A stretch of DNA of 64,000 bases from Phycisphaerae bacterium (GCA_035275405.1 DATEMU010000003.1:496001-560000); one strand, 5' to 3'. Positions 41,071 through 50,779 are shown, counted from the stretch's first letter. The notes: generated by a model from the sequence alone, not told the origin. Made by a program: numbers and translations.

Positions 41071-41832
41071 CTACACCTCAAACACATCGCTCACTTGGTA
41101 CCGCGATGCCAGATGCACCGGAAACAAGCTTCCGATCCGCTTGCGATGCGTCTCCAGCGCAAGATCCGGCCGGTTGTTCTCCTGGCTCAGGTGCGCGACG
41201 GCCACCCATTGCAGACGGCGCGATTTGCAGCGCTGCGACAACTCCGCCGCCTCGTCGTTGGACAGGTGGCCCGCGTCCCCGGCGATGCGGCGTTTGAGTT
41301 GCTCGGGATACGACCCCGTCCGCAGCATTTCCACGTCGTAGTTGCTTTCCAGGTAAGCCGCATCCACTTCCCCCAGCACCGACTGGAGTGCCGCGAATGG
41401 ATGGCCCAGATCCGTAAAGATCCCCAGCCGCTTGCCCTCGTGTTCCACGACGAAACAAACCGTGTCGATCCCGTCGTGCGGCGTGCGGATGGTGTGGACG
41501 CTGACATCACCGAATTCGAGACGGTCACCGGGGGTGTAGGATCGCACATCCCGCACTTTCCCAAGTTTGTAACGGATGGCCCGAAAAACTGCGTTGCTCA
41601 TGTAGATAGGGAGCCCGAACTTCCGCTGGAACACGCCGGCACAGCGGGTGTGGTCATAGTGATCGTGGGAGATGATAAGGGCCTGGACGTCGCGGATGTC
41701 GCGGCCGTGGGCCCGCATCCGGTTGGCGGCCTGCTCGCCGCTGATCCCCGCGTCAAAGAGCAGCCGGGTGTCCCCCGCCTCGACGTAGATCGAATTCCCG
41801 TTCGAGCCGGACTGCAATGAAAACGTCAGCAT
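41071..41832 (-). CDS. MBL-fold metallohydrolase, WalJ/YycJ-like
   Basis: The 253-residue protein starts LTFSLQSGSNGNSIYVEAGDTRLLFDAG, the pattern of the YycJ/WalJ group of metallo-beta-lactamase fold proteins, and has the metal motif SHDHYDHTRC, TPHDG and TDLGHP. Members are DNA-related exonucleases or phosphodiesterases; the exact substrate is not known here. The ATG at 41832 has TATACT eight bases upstream and no Shine-Dalgarno. Confidence 0.85.
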   Translation of the reverse strand: MLTFSLQSGSNGNSIYVEAGDTRLLFDAGISGEQAANRMRAHGRDIRDVQALIISHDHYDHTRCAGVFQRKFGLPIYMSNAVFRAIRYKLGKVRDVRSYTPGDRLEFGDVSVHTIRTPHDGIDTVCFVVEHEGKRLGIFTDLGHPFAALQSVLGEVDAAYLESNYDVEMLRTGSYPEQLKRRIAGDAGHLSNDEAAELSQRCKSRRLQWVAVAHLSQENNRPDLALETHRKRIGSLFPVHLASRYQVSDVFEV

Positions 41833-41840
41833 CGGCCCCC

Positions 41841-41846
41841 AGTATA
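41841..41846 (-). promoter_or_regulatory. -10-like hexamer of a probable leaderless gene
   Basis: On the - strand TATACT is followed by eight bases and the ATG at 41832. Confidence 0.45.
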
Positions 41847-41954
41847 AACGCCAAAACGCCGAAATAAAGAGGGAGGACGAGGCTCTTGCCGAGCCGGCTC
41901 GATCGAAGCGAACCACTTATGCTAAAATCCGTTTCTTAGGAAGGAAGCCTGACT

Positions 41955-43730
41955 ATGCTCAACGTTGTCCATGTCACCCACGAGGCCGTGCAGAAGATCG
42001 GGGGAATCGGTTCGGTTCTCGAAGGGCTGATTACTTCGCCGGCCTATTCCGAAGCCGTCCATCGCACGATCCTCTTATGCCCCCTGTTCCGCGCCGACGG
42101 TCACGTAGACGACCGCCTCGGGCCGGAAGGGGAGGTTCTGTACTCGTCCATCGACGGCCGGACGAATCACGCCCTGGCGGAGGCCTTTCGGCAGGTTCAG
42201 CAACGCTTTCACGTCGAGATCGTCTACGGCCGGCGCATGCTCCGCGATCCGCTTACGGGCACTGTGCAGCGCCCGGAAGTCGTCTTGATTGACATTGGCC
42301 GCGCGGCGGCGGACGCGGTCAACGCCCTAAAGGGCCGGTTCTACGAGGCCTTCGGGATCGTCTCCACGCGCTATGAGCAAAGTTGGGAGTACGAGCAATA
42401 CCTTCGACTGGCCGAGCCGGGTCTGGCCGCCGTTCGCGCCCTATGCGGCGGTGCGGCTCATTCGCAGAGTGTCATCGTCGCGCATGAATTCATGGGCCTG
42501 CCGACGGCCCTGGCCGCGAAGCTCCATCCCGAGTGGAACATGCGGACGGTCTATTATGCCCACGAAGTTCCGCCGATTCGCAAGATCGTCGAGGAGCATT
42601 CCGGCCACGACACGATGTTCTACAACGTCCTGGCGCATGCACAAAGAGAGGGCCGCTACATCAATGACGTGTTCGGCGACCAGTCAGGCTACTTTCGCCA
42701 CGCCCTCGCCGAGGCCAGCCGCCATCTGGACGTGACCCTCGCCGTCGGCGATTACGTGGTGGACGAATTGCACTTCCTCTCGCCGGAGATGAAGCGATCG
42801 AACATCCGCCTGACGTACAATGGCATCCCCGCCTACGAGAATGCGGAAAAAGAAGCCGCCGCCAGCAAAGAGCGCCTCGCCGATTACGCCGAGGCCCTGC
42901 TCGGCGACCGCCCGGACTACATCTTCACGCACGTGACGCGCATGACGCCGAGCAAGGGGCTCTGGCGCGACCTCAACGTGATGAAATACATCGAGGAGGA
43001 CTTCCGCCGCCACGAAACGACCGCGGTGCTCTTCGTCCTTTCTACTGAAATAGGCGGGCCGCGGCCCCCCGACGACGTTCGGCACATGGAGCGCTGGTGG
43101 GATTGGCCCGTCGCCCATCGCGAGGGAATGCCCGATCTCACCGCCGGCGAGGCCCTGTTTTACTCCGGCGTGCAGTCCTTCAACGCCCGCAGCCGCAACG
43201 CCAAGATCGTCTATATCAACCAATTTGGGTTCGACCGGTCGAGCTGTGGCACGAGGATGCCGCGCGACATGCAGTTCTGGGACATCCGCCGGGGCAGCGA
43301 CGTCGAGTTCGGCCAGTCGATCTACGAACCCTTCGGCATCGCCCAGTTGGAGGCATTGTCCTTCGGGGCGATCTGCGTGATGAGCAGCATCTGCGGCTGC
43401 GCCGGGTTCGTCTCTAAGGTCGCGGGTCGCGGCGGCACGCCGAACGTCGTCGTCGCGGATTACACCAATTACCGCACAACACCGGACACGATCGAGGAGT
43501 ACATGCGGATGACCCGCGAGGCCCGCGAGGATTTCGACGACGAAGTCGCCGCCGACGTGGCCCGCGAATTGCTCAAGCGCCTGCCGCGATCCCACGAAGA
43601 GAAGGCCGCTTACATACGCAGGGGTTATGAACTCGCCAGCCAGATGAGCTGGGACGTGATCGCGAAAGACTACTTCCTTCCGGCGATCCGCGAGATCTCC
43701 GACGCGAAACCGTCGGCCGGCGCGGCATGA
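41955..43730 (+). CDS. Glycogen-synthase-like glycosyltransferase
   Basis: The 591-residue protein begins MLNVVHVTHEAVQKIGGIGSV, the donor-site loop of glycogen/starch synthases (GGxG), and has VYYAHEVPP in the middle and EPFGIAQLEALSFGAICVMS near residue 455, the usual sugar-nucleotide site of GT-B enzymes. It probably makes an alpha-glucan from ADP- or UDP-glucose. A TAAAAT -10 preceded by TGC lies near 41930 and GGAAGGA precedes the ATG. Confidence 0.8.
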   Translation: MLNVVHVTHEAVQKIGGIGSVLEGLITSPAYSEAVHRTILLCPLFRADGHVDDRLGPEGEVLYSSIDGRTNHALAEAFRQVQQRFHVEIVYGRRMLRDPLTGTVQRPEVVLIDIGRAAADAVNALKGRFYEAFGIVSTRYEQSWEYEQYLRLAEPGLAAVRALCGGAAHSQSVIVAHEFMGLPTALAAKLHPEWNMRTVYYAHEVPPIRKIVEEHSGHDTMFYNVLAHAQREGRYINDVFGDQSGYFRHALAEASRHLDVTLAVGDYVVDELHFLSPEMKRSNIRLTYNGIPAYENAEKEAAASKERLADYAEALLGDRPDYIFTHVTRMTPSKGLWRDLNVMKYIEEDFRRHETTAVLFVLSTEIGGPRPPDDVRHMERWWDWPVAHREGMPDLTAGEALFYSGVQSFNARSRNAKIVYINQFGFDRSSCGTRMPRDMQFWDIRRGSDVEFGQSIYEPFGIAQLEALSFGAICVMSSICGCAGFVSKVAGRGGTPNVVVADYTNYRTTPDTIEEYMRMTREAREDFDDEVAADVARELLKRLPRSHEEKAAYIRRGYELASQMSWDVIAKDYFLPAIREISDAKPSAGAA

Positions 43731-43734
43731 CGAG

Positions 43735-44331
43735 TCATTCGAACGATCGCCGCAAGCGATTCAGATCGAGTTCGAACCCTGGGATGGCCTCGCTCATGAG
43801 TTGGTCTCCTTTAGGGGCCATCATGACATACCGCCCCTGCTTCAGCGAATAAAAAGCCAACTCCTTGCGATAGGGGTCGATGATCCAATATTCGGGGACG
43901 CCGCAGCGTTCGTAGTCCCCCTTCTTCGTTTCGTAGTCAAAGCGGCGCGAGGAGGTCGAGATGATCTCCACGACGAGGTCCGGCGCCCCGGTAATGCGCG
44001 TCAGATTCTTGGAAACCCGTTCCTGCCGAAGGAACACGATATCCGGGCGATAGACCAGATCGCCGCCGCGCGGGCCCTCACCAAGATAGACATCCACTTC
44101 GACAAAGACCTCGCCGACGGGATGAGTATCAAGATATTGGTCAATCTGCGACGAGATTTTCACGGCCACTTTTTGGTGCAGGGGCAGAGGGCTGGGCGAC
44201 ATGCAAACCACTCCGTCAATTAGCTCATACCACTCCTCAGTCTCCGGAAGCGACGCATACTCCTCGGCCGTCATCCGCAGACCCTGAAGAAGCTCCGACT
44301 TTTCTGATGCGATCAACACAGCAGCCGCCAT
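43735..44331 (-). CDS. Uma2/DUF820 family putative nuclease
   Basis: The 198-residue protein matches the Uma2 family: MTAEEYASLPETEEWYELIDGVV, RPDIVFLR, PDLVVEIISTSSRRFDYETKKGDYERCGVPEYWIIDP. The PD-(D/E)xK nuclease fold is kept, but the cellular role is unknown. AGGAG before the ATG at 44331 gives the start. Confidence 0.88.
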   Translation of the reverse strand: MAAAVLIASEKSELLQGLRMTAEEYASLPETEEWYELIDGVVCMSPSPLPLHQKVAVKISSQIDQYLDTHPVGEVFVEVDVYLGEGPRGGDLVYRPDIVFLRQERVSKNLTRITGAPDLVVEIISTSSRRFDYETKKGDYERCGVPEYWIIDPYRKELAFYSLKQGRYVMMAPKGDQLMSEAIPGFELDLNRLRRSFE

Positions 44332-44454
44332 GGTGTTCTCCTGACCTGCTATTTTAGCACCGTCGCCGGATAATCGGAAGCCCGAAGTTGGGCGGTGTTC
44401 CCTTGGTGTAGAGTGCACTATTATCTTCGATAAGTCCTGATTTCGGAGCGCACC

Positions 44455-45924
44455 ATGCTGATAGAAACCTTACTCGCCTCCGCCGAGCGCGGTCCCGACA
44501 AGCCCGCGGTGAGTGATCCCTTCACCTCGCTCACGTTCGCCAACCTCCTCCGCTTCGCCGACGTCATGCGCCGGCAGGTGGAGAAAACCACGCAGGCGCC
44601 GCATGTCGGAATCCTCATGCCGAGCAGTTGCGCATTTGCCGGGACCTTCTACGGCATCCTCTGGGCCGGTCGGACCGTCGTGCCGCTCAACTTCCTTCTC
44701 CAGCCCCCCGAAATCGCCGCGATCATCAATGACGCCGGACTCGACACGATCTACACCGTCAAACATTTCGCGGACGCCGTCGCGCAGCTTCCCGTGAAGG
44801 CGATTTTCATGGAGGACCTGCCGATCAAGCGCGAGATGGTGCTGGAGCGGCTCCATCGCACGCCGCCGCCGCCGAGCGTGCAGCCCGACGACACCGCGAT
44901 CCTGCTCTACACTTCCGGCACTTCGGGTGTGCCCAAGGGTGTGTGTCAGACTTATCGCAACCTGAAAAGCGACATGGACGCCGCGGTTGAAAAGGCCCAG
45001 CTCAAGCGGGACCATCATTTCCTCGGTGTCCTGCCGCTCTTCCACAGCTTCGGCATCACGGCAATGCTCCTCGTCCCCGTCGCCCTCGGCTCCTCCACCT
45101 ATTACCTCCCGCGCTTTACCCCCGCGGGAATCATCGAGGCCATCCGCGAGCAAAAGGTCAGCGTGACGATGATGATCGCCAGCATGTTCACCGCAATGCT
45201 CCGCGTAAAAAAGGCCACGCCCGACGATTTCGCCACGATCGAATACGCCCTCAGCGGCGGCGAGGCCCTCCCCGACGCCGTCCACGCCGCCTTCAAGGAG
45301 CGCTTCGGGGTCGACATCCTCCAGGGCTACGGCATGACCGAGGCCTCGCCCGTCGTCAGCCTCAACGTCCCCTGGTCCAACCGCGTGGGCACTGTCGGTC
45401 AGGCCATCCCCGGCGCGGAAGTGGCGGCGTTCGACGACGAGGGCAAGCGCGTCGCCGCGGGAGAGGTCGGCGAGCTGCGTGTCCGTGGGCCGATGGTCAT
45501 GAAGGGCTACTATCATAAAGAGGCCGAAACACGCGCGGCGATCACTCCGGACGGCTGGTATTGCACCGGCGACATGGGCACGGTCGATGCCGACGGATAC
45601 ATCCGCATCACCGGCCGCAAGAAGGAGATGATCATCGTCGGCGGGGAGAACGTGTACCCGCGCGAGATCGAGGCGGTCCTGGAGGACCATCCCGCCGTCG
45701 CCGAGGCGGCAGTCGTAGGGCAAATGGATGCGTCACGCGGCGAGGTCGTCGTTGCGTTCGTCGTCCCGCGCGAGGGACAGGAAACAACGGAAATCGCCCT
45801 GCGAGACTTCTGCCGCGACCGCGTGGCGGGCTACAAAGTCCCGCGCCGCGTGGTGATCGCCAGCGATCTCCCCCGCGGCCCGACAGGAAAAATCCTGAAG
45901 CGCAAGCTGAAGGAACTGCTGTAG
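44455..45924 (+). CDS. AMP-forming acyl-CoA ligase
   Basis: The 489-residue protein has the adenylation signature LLYTSGTSGVPKGV, YGMTEASP, YCTGDMG, GRKKEMIIVGGENVYPREIE and the C-terminal catalytic Lys in PTGKILKRKL. It activates a carboxylic acid, probably a fatty acid, to its CoA thioester. No fatty-acid cluster surrounds it. The product is soluble or loosely membrane bound. Confidence 0.9.
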   Translation: MLIETLLASAERGPDKPAVSDPFTSLTFANLLRFADVMRRQVEKTTQAPHVGILMPSSCAFAGTFYGILWAGRTVVPLNFLLQPPEIAAIINDAGLDTIYTVKHFADAVAQLPVKAIFMEDLPIKREMVLERLHRTPPPPSVQPDDTAILLYTSGTSGVPKGVCQTYRNLKSDMDAAVEKAQLKRDHHFLGVLPLFHSFGITAMLLVPVALGSSTYYLPRFTPAGIIEAIREQKVSVTMMIASMFTAMLRVKKATPDDFATIEYALSGGEALPDAVHAAFKERFGVDILQGYGMTEASPVVSLNVPWSNRVGTVGQAIPGAEVAAFDDEGKRVAAGEVGELRVRGPMVMKGYYHKEAETRAAITPDGWYCTGDMGTVDADGYIRITGRKKEMIIVGGENVYPREIEAVLEDHPAVAEAAVVGQMDASRGEVVVAFVVPREGQETTEIALRDFCRDRVAGYKVPRRVVIASDLPRGPTGKILKRKLKELL

Positions 45925-46026
45925 GACGGGTTCCACCCGCCATCGCCGGCGACAAGGTTGTGTTTGCGGAGCGGAGGAGGCCTGAGCTTGACCGCAAGAT
46001 TGGAACGCAAATTCTCTGATCCTCAA

Positions 46027-47346
46027 ATGAATCGCTCGAACCGGCTTGCCGTTTGGCAGATCAATCGAATCCGTCAACGCCTTGGATTCTGGTGCGTTGC
46101 ATCCGCCATTTCGGTATTCGCATTTCCTTATGCTGTCATTGCCGCCGAGCCCTCGAAACCCATCAACGGCGAGCTCCGCGAAATCAAGGGCGTCCCCGTC
46201 CTCCGCATCTGGGGCACCCCGCGCGAGCAAGGCTACGCTCAGGGCTACCTCCTCGCCCCACAGGGAATCAAGCTCCTGGACGGCTATCTCCGCGGTCTCG
46301 GCGGCCCGGACGCCATCAAGGCCTACGAAATCACCTCCTTCATGGTCATGCAGCGGATGAAAATCCCGCAGGCCTACAAGGAAGAACTCGAAGGCATCAT
46401 CGCCGGAGGCAAAGCCCGCCTCGGCGACAAGTTGACCGTCCCCGCCCTCGGCCGCGCGCTGGAGTATCGCGACCTCCTCGCCATCAATTGTATCCCCTAC
46501 ACCGCGCGGATGGGCTGCTCATCCTTCGCCGCCTGGGGACCGCTCACCGAAAAAGGCCACACCCTCGTCGGCCGAAACCTCGACTGGGTTCACTATCCCG
46601 CCCTGGACGGTCAGCAGATCGTCGTCGTCCGCATCCCGCCCGACGGGAACAAGACCCTCGCCTGGGTCTCCGTTACCTGGCCCTGCTTCATCGGCTGCCT
46701 GACCGGAATGAACGCCGAGGGCGTGACCATCAGCATCCACGACGCCGAAGGCCCGACGGCCAGCGATCCCTCGCGCCTGGCCCCACGGGCGATGGCCCTG
46801 CGCGAAGCGTTGGAGCAGGCGCACGCCGCCACGGCCCTCGACGATGTCGCCCGCGTACTGAAATCCCGCACGACCGCCGTCGGCAACAACGTCCCCGTCG
46901 CCTTCCCCTACGACGGCAAGCACGCCTCCGCGGGCGTCTTCGAATACGACGGCGATCTGGACAAGGACAGCGGTGTCACCCTGCGCATGTGTGAGTCGAA
47001 ATCCGGCCCCTACGCCGGAATGCTCACCTGCACCAACCACTATCTCAGTCGCCGTCCGTCGGTCTCCTGCGATCGCTACGAGAAGATCGATCGCCGCCTC
47101 CACGAAGCCGCCTCCGGTCATCACAAGATCGGCCTGCCCGAGGCCTGGCAAATCTTGAAGAGCTCCCAGTTCACCGGCCGCGTGCTGACCTACCACAGCG
47201 TCGTCTTCGAGCCGAATGAGATGCGCATGCACGTCGCCTTCGCCGTCGGCCAGCGCCCCGCCCCCGAGAATCCGTCTATCGAACTGGACGTACGCTCGCT
47301 GCTCCTGGAGTCGCCGCCCCCGCGCCTTCCCAGCCCGAAGGGCTGA
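46027..47346 (+). CDS. C45-type Ntn hydrolase, secreted
   Basis: The 439-residue protein has a signal-like segment (WCVASAISVFAFPYAVIAA) and then the C45/acyl-CoA:6-APA acyltransferase-like fold: GTPREQGYAQGYLLA, the autocatalytic Gly-Cys site in ARMGCSSFAAWG and VGRNLDWVHY. Cleavage before the Cys would free the nucleophile. The substrate is unknown; amides are likely. The last codons (PSPKG stop) lie inside a dispersed repeat, so its C-terminus was probably reset by a repeat insertion. Confidence 0.8.
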   Translation: MNRSNRLAVWQINRIRQRLGFWCVASAISVFAFPYAVIAAEPSKPINGELREIKGVPVLRIWGTPREQGYAQGYLLAPQGIKLLDGYLRGLGGPDAIKAYEITSFMVMQRMKIPQAYKEELEGIIAGGKARLGDKLTVPALGRALEYRDLLAINCIPYTARMGCSSFAAWGPLTEKGHTLVGRNLDWVHYPALDGQQIVVVRIPPDGNKTLAWVSVTWPCFIGCLTGMNAEGVTISIHDAEGPTASDPSRLAPRAMALREALEQAHAATALDDVARVLKSRTTAVGNNVPVAFPYDGKHASAGVFEYDGDLDKDSGVTLRMCESKSGPYAGMLTCTNHYLSRRPSVSCDRYEKIDRRLHEAASGHHKIGLPEAWQILKSSQFTGRVLTYHSVVFEPNEMRMHVAFAVGQRPAPENPSIELDVRSLLLESPPPRLPSPKG

Positions 47347-47428
47347 TCGACAGTAGGCAGGGCAACGCCCCCGTCTGGATTTTCAGCCTGAAGGGCTGAC
47401 CGTTAGTAGGCAGGAGGCAACGCCCCTG
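47331..47428. repeat. Two direct copies of a dispersed repeat
   Basis: Copy A (47331-47373) and copy B (47384-47428) share CAGCCYGAAGGGCTGA followed by AGTAGGCAGG and GCAACGCCCC. Copy A supplies the stop codon of the C45-type gene. Confidence 0.7.
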
Positions 47429-47483
47429 TTACCAAGCCCACCAAAAATAGAATCATGATCACGAAGGGATCGAATGGTTCTTA

Positions 47484-47733
47484 GCCCCCAACGGGGGCGC
47501 AGGACCGTAGCCACGGTCGCGAGACCGTGGGAAGGATGTCCCCCAAAATAAATCCCCCGCCCCGAAGCGGGCGGAGGAATTGCGCAATCCCGGCGCCGGC
47601 CGCCATCGTTTTCTGTCCCTTCCGTCTCTTTTGTCCTTTTGGTCCCTTCCGTCACTTTGCTCTTCCCCAACGCCAAAGGCGTTCCATCACATAGCCCAGG
47701 GTTGTCCCGGCGCGCCGGGGCTACCCTGGGGGA
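47484..47733. repeat. Cluster of different palindromic repeats
   Basis: This spacer holds at least three palindromes: GCCCCC-AAC-GGGGGC at 47484-47498, AACGCC-AAA-GGCGTT at 47669-47683, and a longer one with outer arms CCCAGGG and CCCTGGG between about 47695 and 47733. A stretch of CTTCCGTCTC and TTTTGTCC units lies between. I see no gene in 47347-47746. Confidence 0.65.
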
Positions 47734-47746
47734 CCGCGCATTGAAT

Positions 47747-48274
47747 TCACGCTGCTACCCCAACGGGGTTGTGTCCCGCCCCCCCCGCTTCCAATATGAT
47801 GGCCTTCTTTTGCTCCTCTGGAATCGCCGTCCCACACTCCGGACATCGACCGCTGACATTGCCGGTGAGGTTGTAGCCGCAGTCTCTGCAACGAAACCGC
47901 CGATTGAACCGGTTGAGCTTGCGAGTTACACGCCAAAGGGGAAGTGCCAATACCACCGTTGCAGATAGCGAAATTGGAACGCTGTACAAACTTCTCCCGG
48001 ACTCGAAGAACATCCACGGTAACGGCCAGCAAACAAATTGAGGGTTGTAGTTTTCACGAATGTGCCATCCTTTTGTTGGGCCATATTCAGGAGGCCCGTG
48101 AAGAATAGCCAAGTGACCGCTGCAAAACGACACTTCATTGGGCGACATATCGCTGTCCCAGCTCACGACCCAGATGCAGCTGAGAATCGTGAGCCCGACG
48201 ATGAGAAGCAAACTCGCGCCGTACAACTGCCTCGCGCGTTGAAGTCGACGGATTATCCGATCTCGTTGCAACAC
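47747..48274 (-). CDS. Membrane protein ending in a zinc ribbon
   Basis: The 175-residue protein has two hydrophobic segments (about residues 20-38 and 98-112) and near the end CRDCGYNLTGNVSGRCPECG, followed by a 30-residue tail. Start is GTG. It lies six bases after the small zinc-ribbon gene. Part of the end overlaps repeat-like DNA, so the tail may not be ancestral. Function unknown. Confidence 0.6.
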   Translation of the reverse strand: MLQRDRIIRRLQRARQLYGASLLLIVGLTILSCIWVVSWDSDMSPNEVSFCSGHLAILHGPPEYGPTKGWHIRENYNPQFVCWPLPWMFFESGRSLYSVPISLSATVVLALPLWRVTRKLNRFNRRFRCRDCGYNLTGNVSGRCPECGTAIPEEQKKAIILEAGGAGHNPVGVAA

Positions 48275-48280
48275 AGACTA

Positions 48281-48442
48281 TTAATCCACCGGCGACTGTT
48301 CCCGATCGAGGCCTATGATAGTCCCACACTCCGGGCACCGTCCGCTCACGTGGCCGACCAGACTATATTGGCATCGCCGACAGACGTGTGAACACGTACC
48401 ACGCCGGCGATGCCTTCGGCCATAGACGATCAACGCGATCAT
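48281..48442 (-). CDS. Very small zinc-ribbon protein
   Basis: The 53-residue protein has a short hydrophobic start (MIALIVYG), a basic stretch and the ribbon CRRCQYSLVGHVSGRCPECG, a diverged form of the common motif. The ATG at 48442 shares one base with the upstream stop (TGATG), which is why it is preferred to the ATG at 48463. Function unknown. Confidence 0.5.
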   Translation of the reverse strand: MIALIVYGRRHRRRGTCSHVCRRCQYSLVGHVSGRCPECGTIIGLDREQSPVD

Positions 48443-49443
48443 CACTTCCAGACCTCGTCCCACCCCTCAGTAACCGGGCTTTGCTTCCGTTGAATCTCCT
48501 CCCGAAGCAGCGTCGAAAAAACGGAGTCGTATCGCCCGTCCCCACCGTGTATCCGGTAGAGGGTGCGCGTCCCGCTGACTGTTTCATTAGTCGGAAAATC
48601 AATCGCGGCCGACACCTTGATTCGCTCATTTTCGATGGACTTCGCGCTTAGCTTGTAGTAAAGACTGTCCTCGCCCTTTCTGACGATTTCGATCACGATG
48701 CTGCTGACAGCCGGGAGATATCGCGCCTCGCGCAGCTGCAACACAGCGCTCATGGTAAACACGCGATCACCCTCATACTCGATCTGCCCAAGCCCCTGAA
48801 ATGCCGACTCCAGCGTCCCCGACCAATCGAAGGTCCCGTCTTCCCGGACGACCAACACGGCCCTGGGATCGTCCGGCGACAAAGACCATTTTCCCGCGAG
48901 GCGGGAAGTATTGTCTACCCGGTATCGCCGTCGATCGTGCCGCGTAAGTCTCAGCGAACTCAGGGGTGCATAGAAGCCGCCACAATCCATCAACGCCGAA
49001 CCATCGCCTTGCAGTTCCAGATTGATAAATGCTTCATCATCGGGGCTACTCGTGGCCCCGTCCGCCCCGCCGCGCTGAATCCTCACGCGCGTCTGCGTCG
49101 GCGTGTATTCCGCCGCGGTCAACCTGAATGCGCCGCAAGTGTCGCCTGCATTTCTGAGGCCATGCAGTCCATAGGGCGAAGTCATGAGAGAACGCGACCA
49201 ATCAATCATTCCATCCGGTTCGATCGTCACGAAGACCACCCGCTCATTGGCCCACCATTGCGGCGAGGTCCCGCTTGAATCCTGCCCTTCACTAACTGCC
49301 CGCTCCACTTCCCTCCAGGGAATCGACCACCGCCCCGCCAGCTTCGAAAACGTCGGCTCGTCCGCAACGCGGATATTGCTCGCCCCGCACCCCGATCCTG
49401 TCGCGATCGCCACCGCGATGATCATGAGGGATAACCTTGACAT
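48442..49443 (-). CDS. Putative lipoprotein with two repeated domains
   Basis: The 333-residue protein starts MSRLSLMIIAVAIATGSGC, a lipoprotein signal, and has two related units beginning LAGRWSIP and LAGKWSLS, each with a DGxxDWS strand. This beta-rich repeat is of unknown function. An in-frame ATG at 49473 is less likely since the signal starts at 49443. It overlaps the next gene by one base. Confidence 0.65.
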   Translation of the reverse strand: MSRLSLMIIAVAIATGSGCGASNIRVADEPTFSKLAGRWSIPWREVERAVSEGQDSSGTSPQWWANERVVFVTIEPDGMIDWSRSLMTSPYGLHGLRNAGDTCGAFRLTAAEYTPTQTRVRIQRGGADGATSSPDDEAFINLELQGDGSALMDCGGFYAPLSSLRLTRHDRRRYRVDNTSRLAGKWSLSPDDPRAVLVVREDGTFDWSGTLESAFQGLGQIEYEGDRVFTMSAVLQLREARYLPAVSSIVIEIVRKGEDSLYYKLSAKSIENERIKVSAAIDFPTNETVSGTRTLYRIHGGDGRYDSVFSTLLREEIQRKQSPVTEGWDEVWK

Positions 49444-49504
49444 ATCCGCCGCTACGCGGCGCCGCTCGCCCATGACTCACCGATAATCTGACCCAGTAGC
49501 CGCA

Positions 49505-50158
49505 TTACCGCTTCGCAAACGCTTCCCATTCCGAATAAAAATCACGAGCGGGATCAGGATTAACCCAATAGGGACCGTCCTTGTGCCAGCGCTCATACAT
49601 CGCCCCATCGGGGGTGTACCAGATCGCCTCTCTGATCCATTCATGCCTATTGTGATACCACTCCACCTCGGGCCTCTCAAAGACGAACACGGCCTGAAGG
49701 CGATCATCGTGTCCGTAGAAGCGCACGCGTCCCCAAGGATCGCCAAACCACTTCCATCCCGTCACTCGAGTAATCGGTCTAGCAACGTCTTCGGGCCAGA
49801 TGCGTTGAAGACACTCCGCTTGTGACATCGGGAGTGGTACAAGGTTGAATCTCCAAAGACCCCACAACACGACCACAGCAATGGGTACACCTAAGAGCGT
49901 GAGATAGAACCTTGAAGCGCGCCGGGGACGCCTCCGGAAGGTTTTGGGCTCGTTTATGTTGAACCCTTGTCCACACTCTGGACATCGCGAACAGGCGGGA
50001 AGCCCAAGGAGAGAATATCCGCACTTCCTGCAATATCGATCCCCACTCGGGCTCGGCATCGAGTATTCAGGCATGATCACCTCTTCGTACTCCCGTAGGG
50101 TGGCCACAACCTTTTCTGTCGCCCCATCCGACACGCGCACCTGATAATCAAACGCCAC
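49505..50158 (-). CDS. Membrane protein with central zinc ribbon
   Basis: The 217-residue protein has the ribbon CRKCGYSLLGLPACSRCPECG at residues 43-63, one transmembrane helix at about 84-104 and a C-terminal domain with many Trp and Tyr. Unlike its relatives in this window the ribbon lies before the membrane helix. The start is either this GTG or the ATG at 50074, which has AGAGG close by. Function unknown. Confidence 0.6.
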   Translation of the reverse strand: MAFDYQVRVSDGATEKVVATLREYEEVIMPEYSMPSPSGDRYCRKCGYSLLGLPACSRCPECGQGFNINEPKTFRRRPRRASRFYLTLLGVPIAVVVLWGLWRFNLVPLPMSQAECLQRIWPEDVARPITRVTGWKWFGDPWGRVRFYGHDDRLQAVFVFERPEVEWYHNRHEWIREAIWYTPDGAMYERWHKDGPYWVNPDPARDFYSEWEAFAKR

Positions 50159-50348
50159 TCACTACAACGATAGTCGCCCCTCGCCCGCCCGCGCAACGCC
50201 CTGGCTCGCGATTTTCTTTACCTCGCTATTCCGCGCCTAACCCATTGCCCCGCCACCACTAACAGTCCGACGCAATCTAGTCCGAGTTTACAGTCGCCGC
50301 GAACCTCAAGTCGAAGTTCCAGAGTTCACCCGCCAAGGCGGGTGGCGG

Positions 50349-50383
50349 ACCCCAAGCCCCAAGCCCCAAGCCCCAAGCCCCAA
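50349..50383. repeat. Five tandem copies of CCCCAAG
   Basis: A 7-bp unit is repeated five times without change. It lies in the 788-base spacer 50159-50946, which I find non-coding; the long frame that crosses it is low-complexity (PKPQAPSPKPQ). Confidence 0.85.
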
Positions 50384-50779
50384 GCCTCCGCACACCCCTG
50401 CCTTCACCTGATCGTCTACACCCCCGTTCCCCTGATCAACTATTCACCTGTTCCCCTGTTCAGATTAGAGGGAGCGCTGAGCAAGAGTATCTGGCAGAGG
50501 ACAAATAGAAGCGGCGAAGCCGCCGCGCTTACGCTGCAATGGCCACTGATCACTGTTCACTGGCCACCAGCTCTGCGGAGTCTCCGCGCCATGAAGATGA
50601 TTTTCAAGATTTTCAAGCGTTTTCAACTTCAAGAGTTTGATCGTTTGCATCTCGCGGCTCCGCTCAACTCCCGTCGCCTCACCTGCTCTCCTGCCTGCCT
50701 GTTCTCCTGCTCTGATATGGCGCTCGTTTGCGGTCGATTGCGCAGCAAACAAACCTCTCGGTATCTCTGTGCCTTCTTC

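Noticed and set aside
42684-43595. - strand frame of 303 codons
   Set aside because: Antisense to the glycosyltransferase.
44470-45723. Long - strand frame of 417 codons
   Set aside because: Antisense to the acyl-CoA ligase, which has all family motifs.
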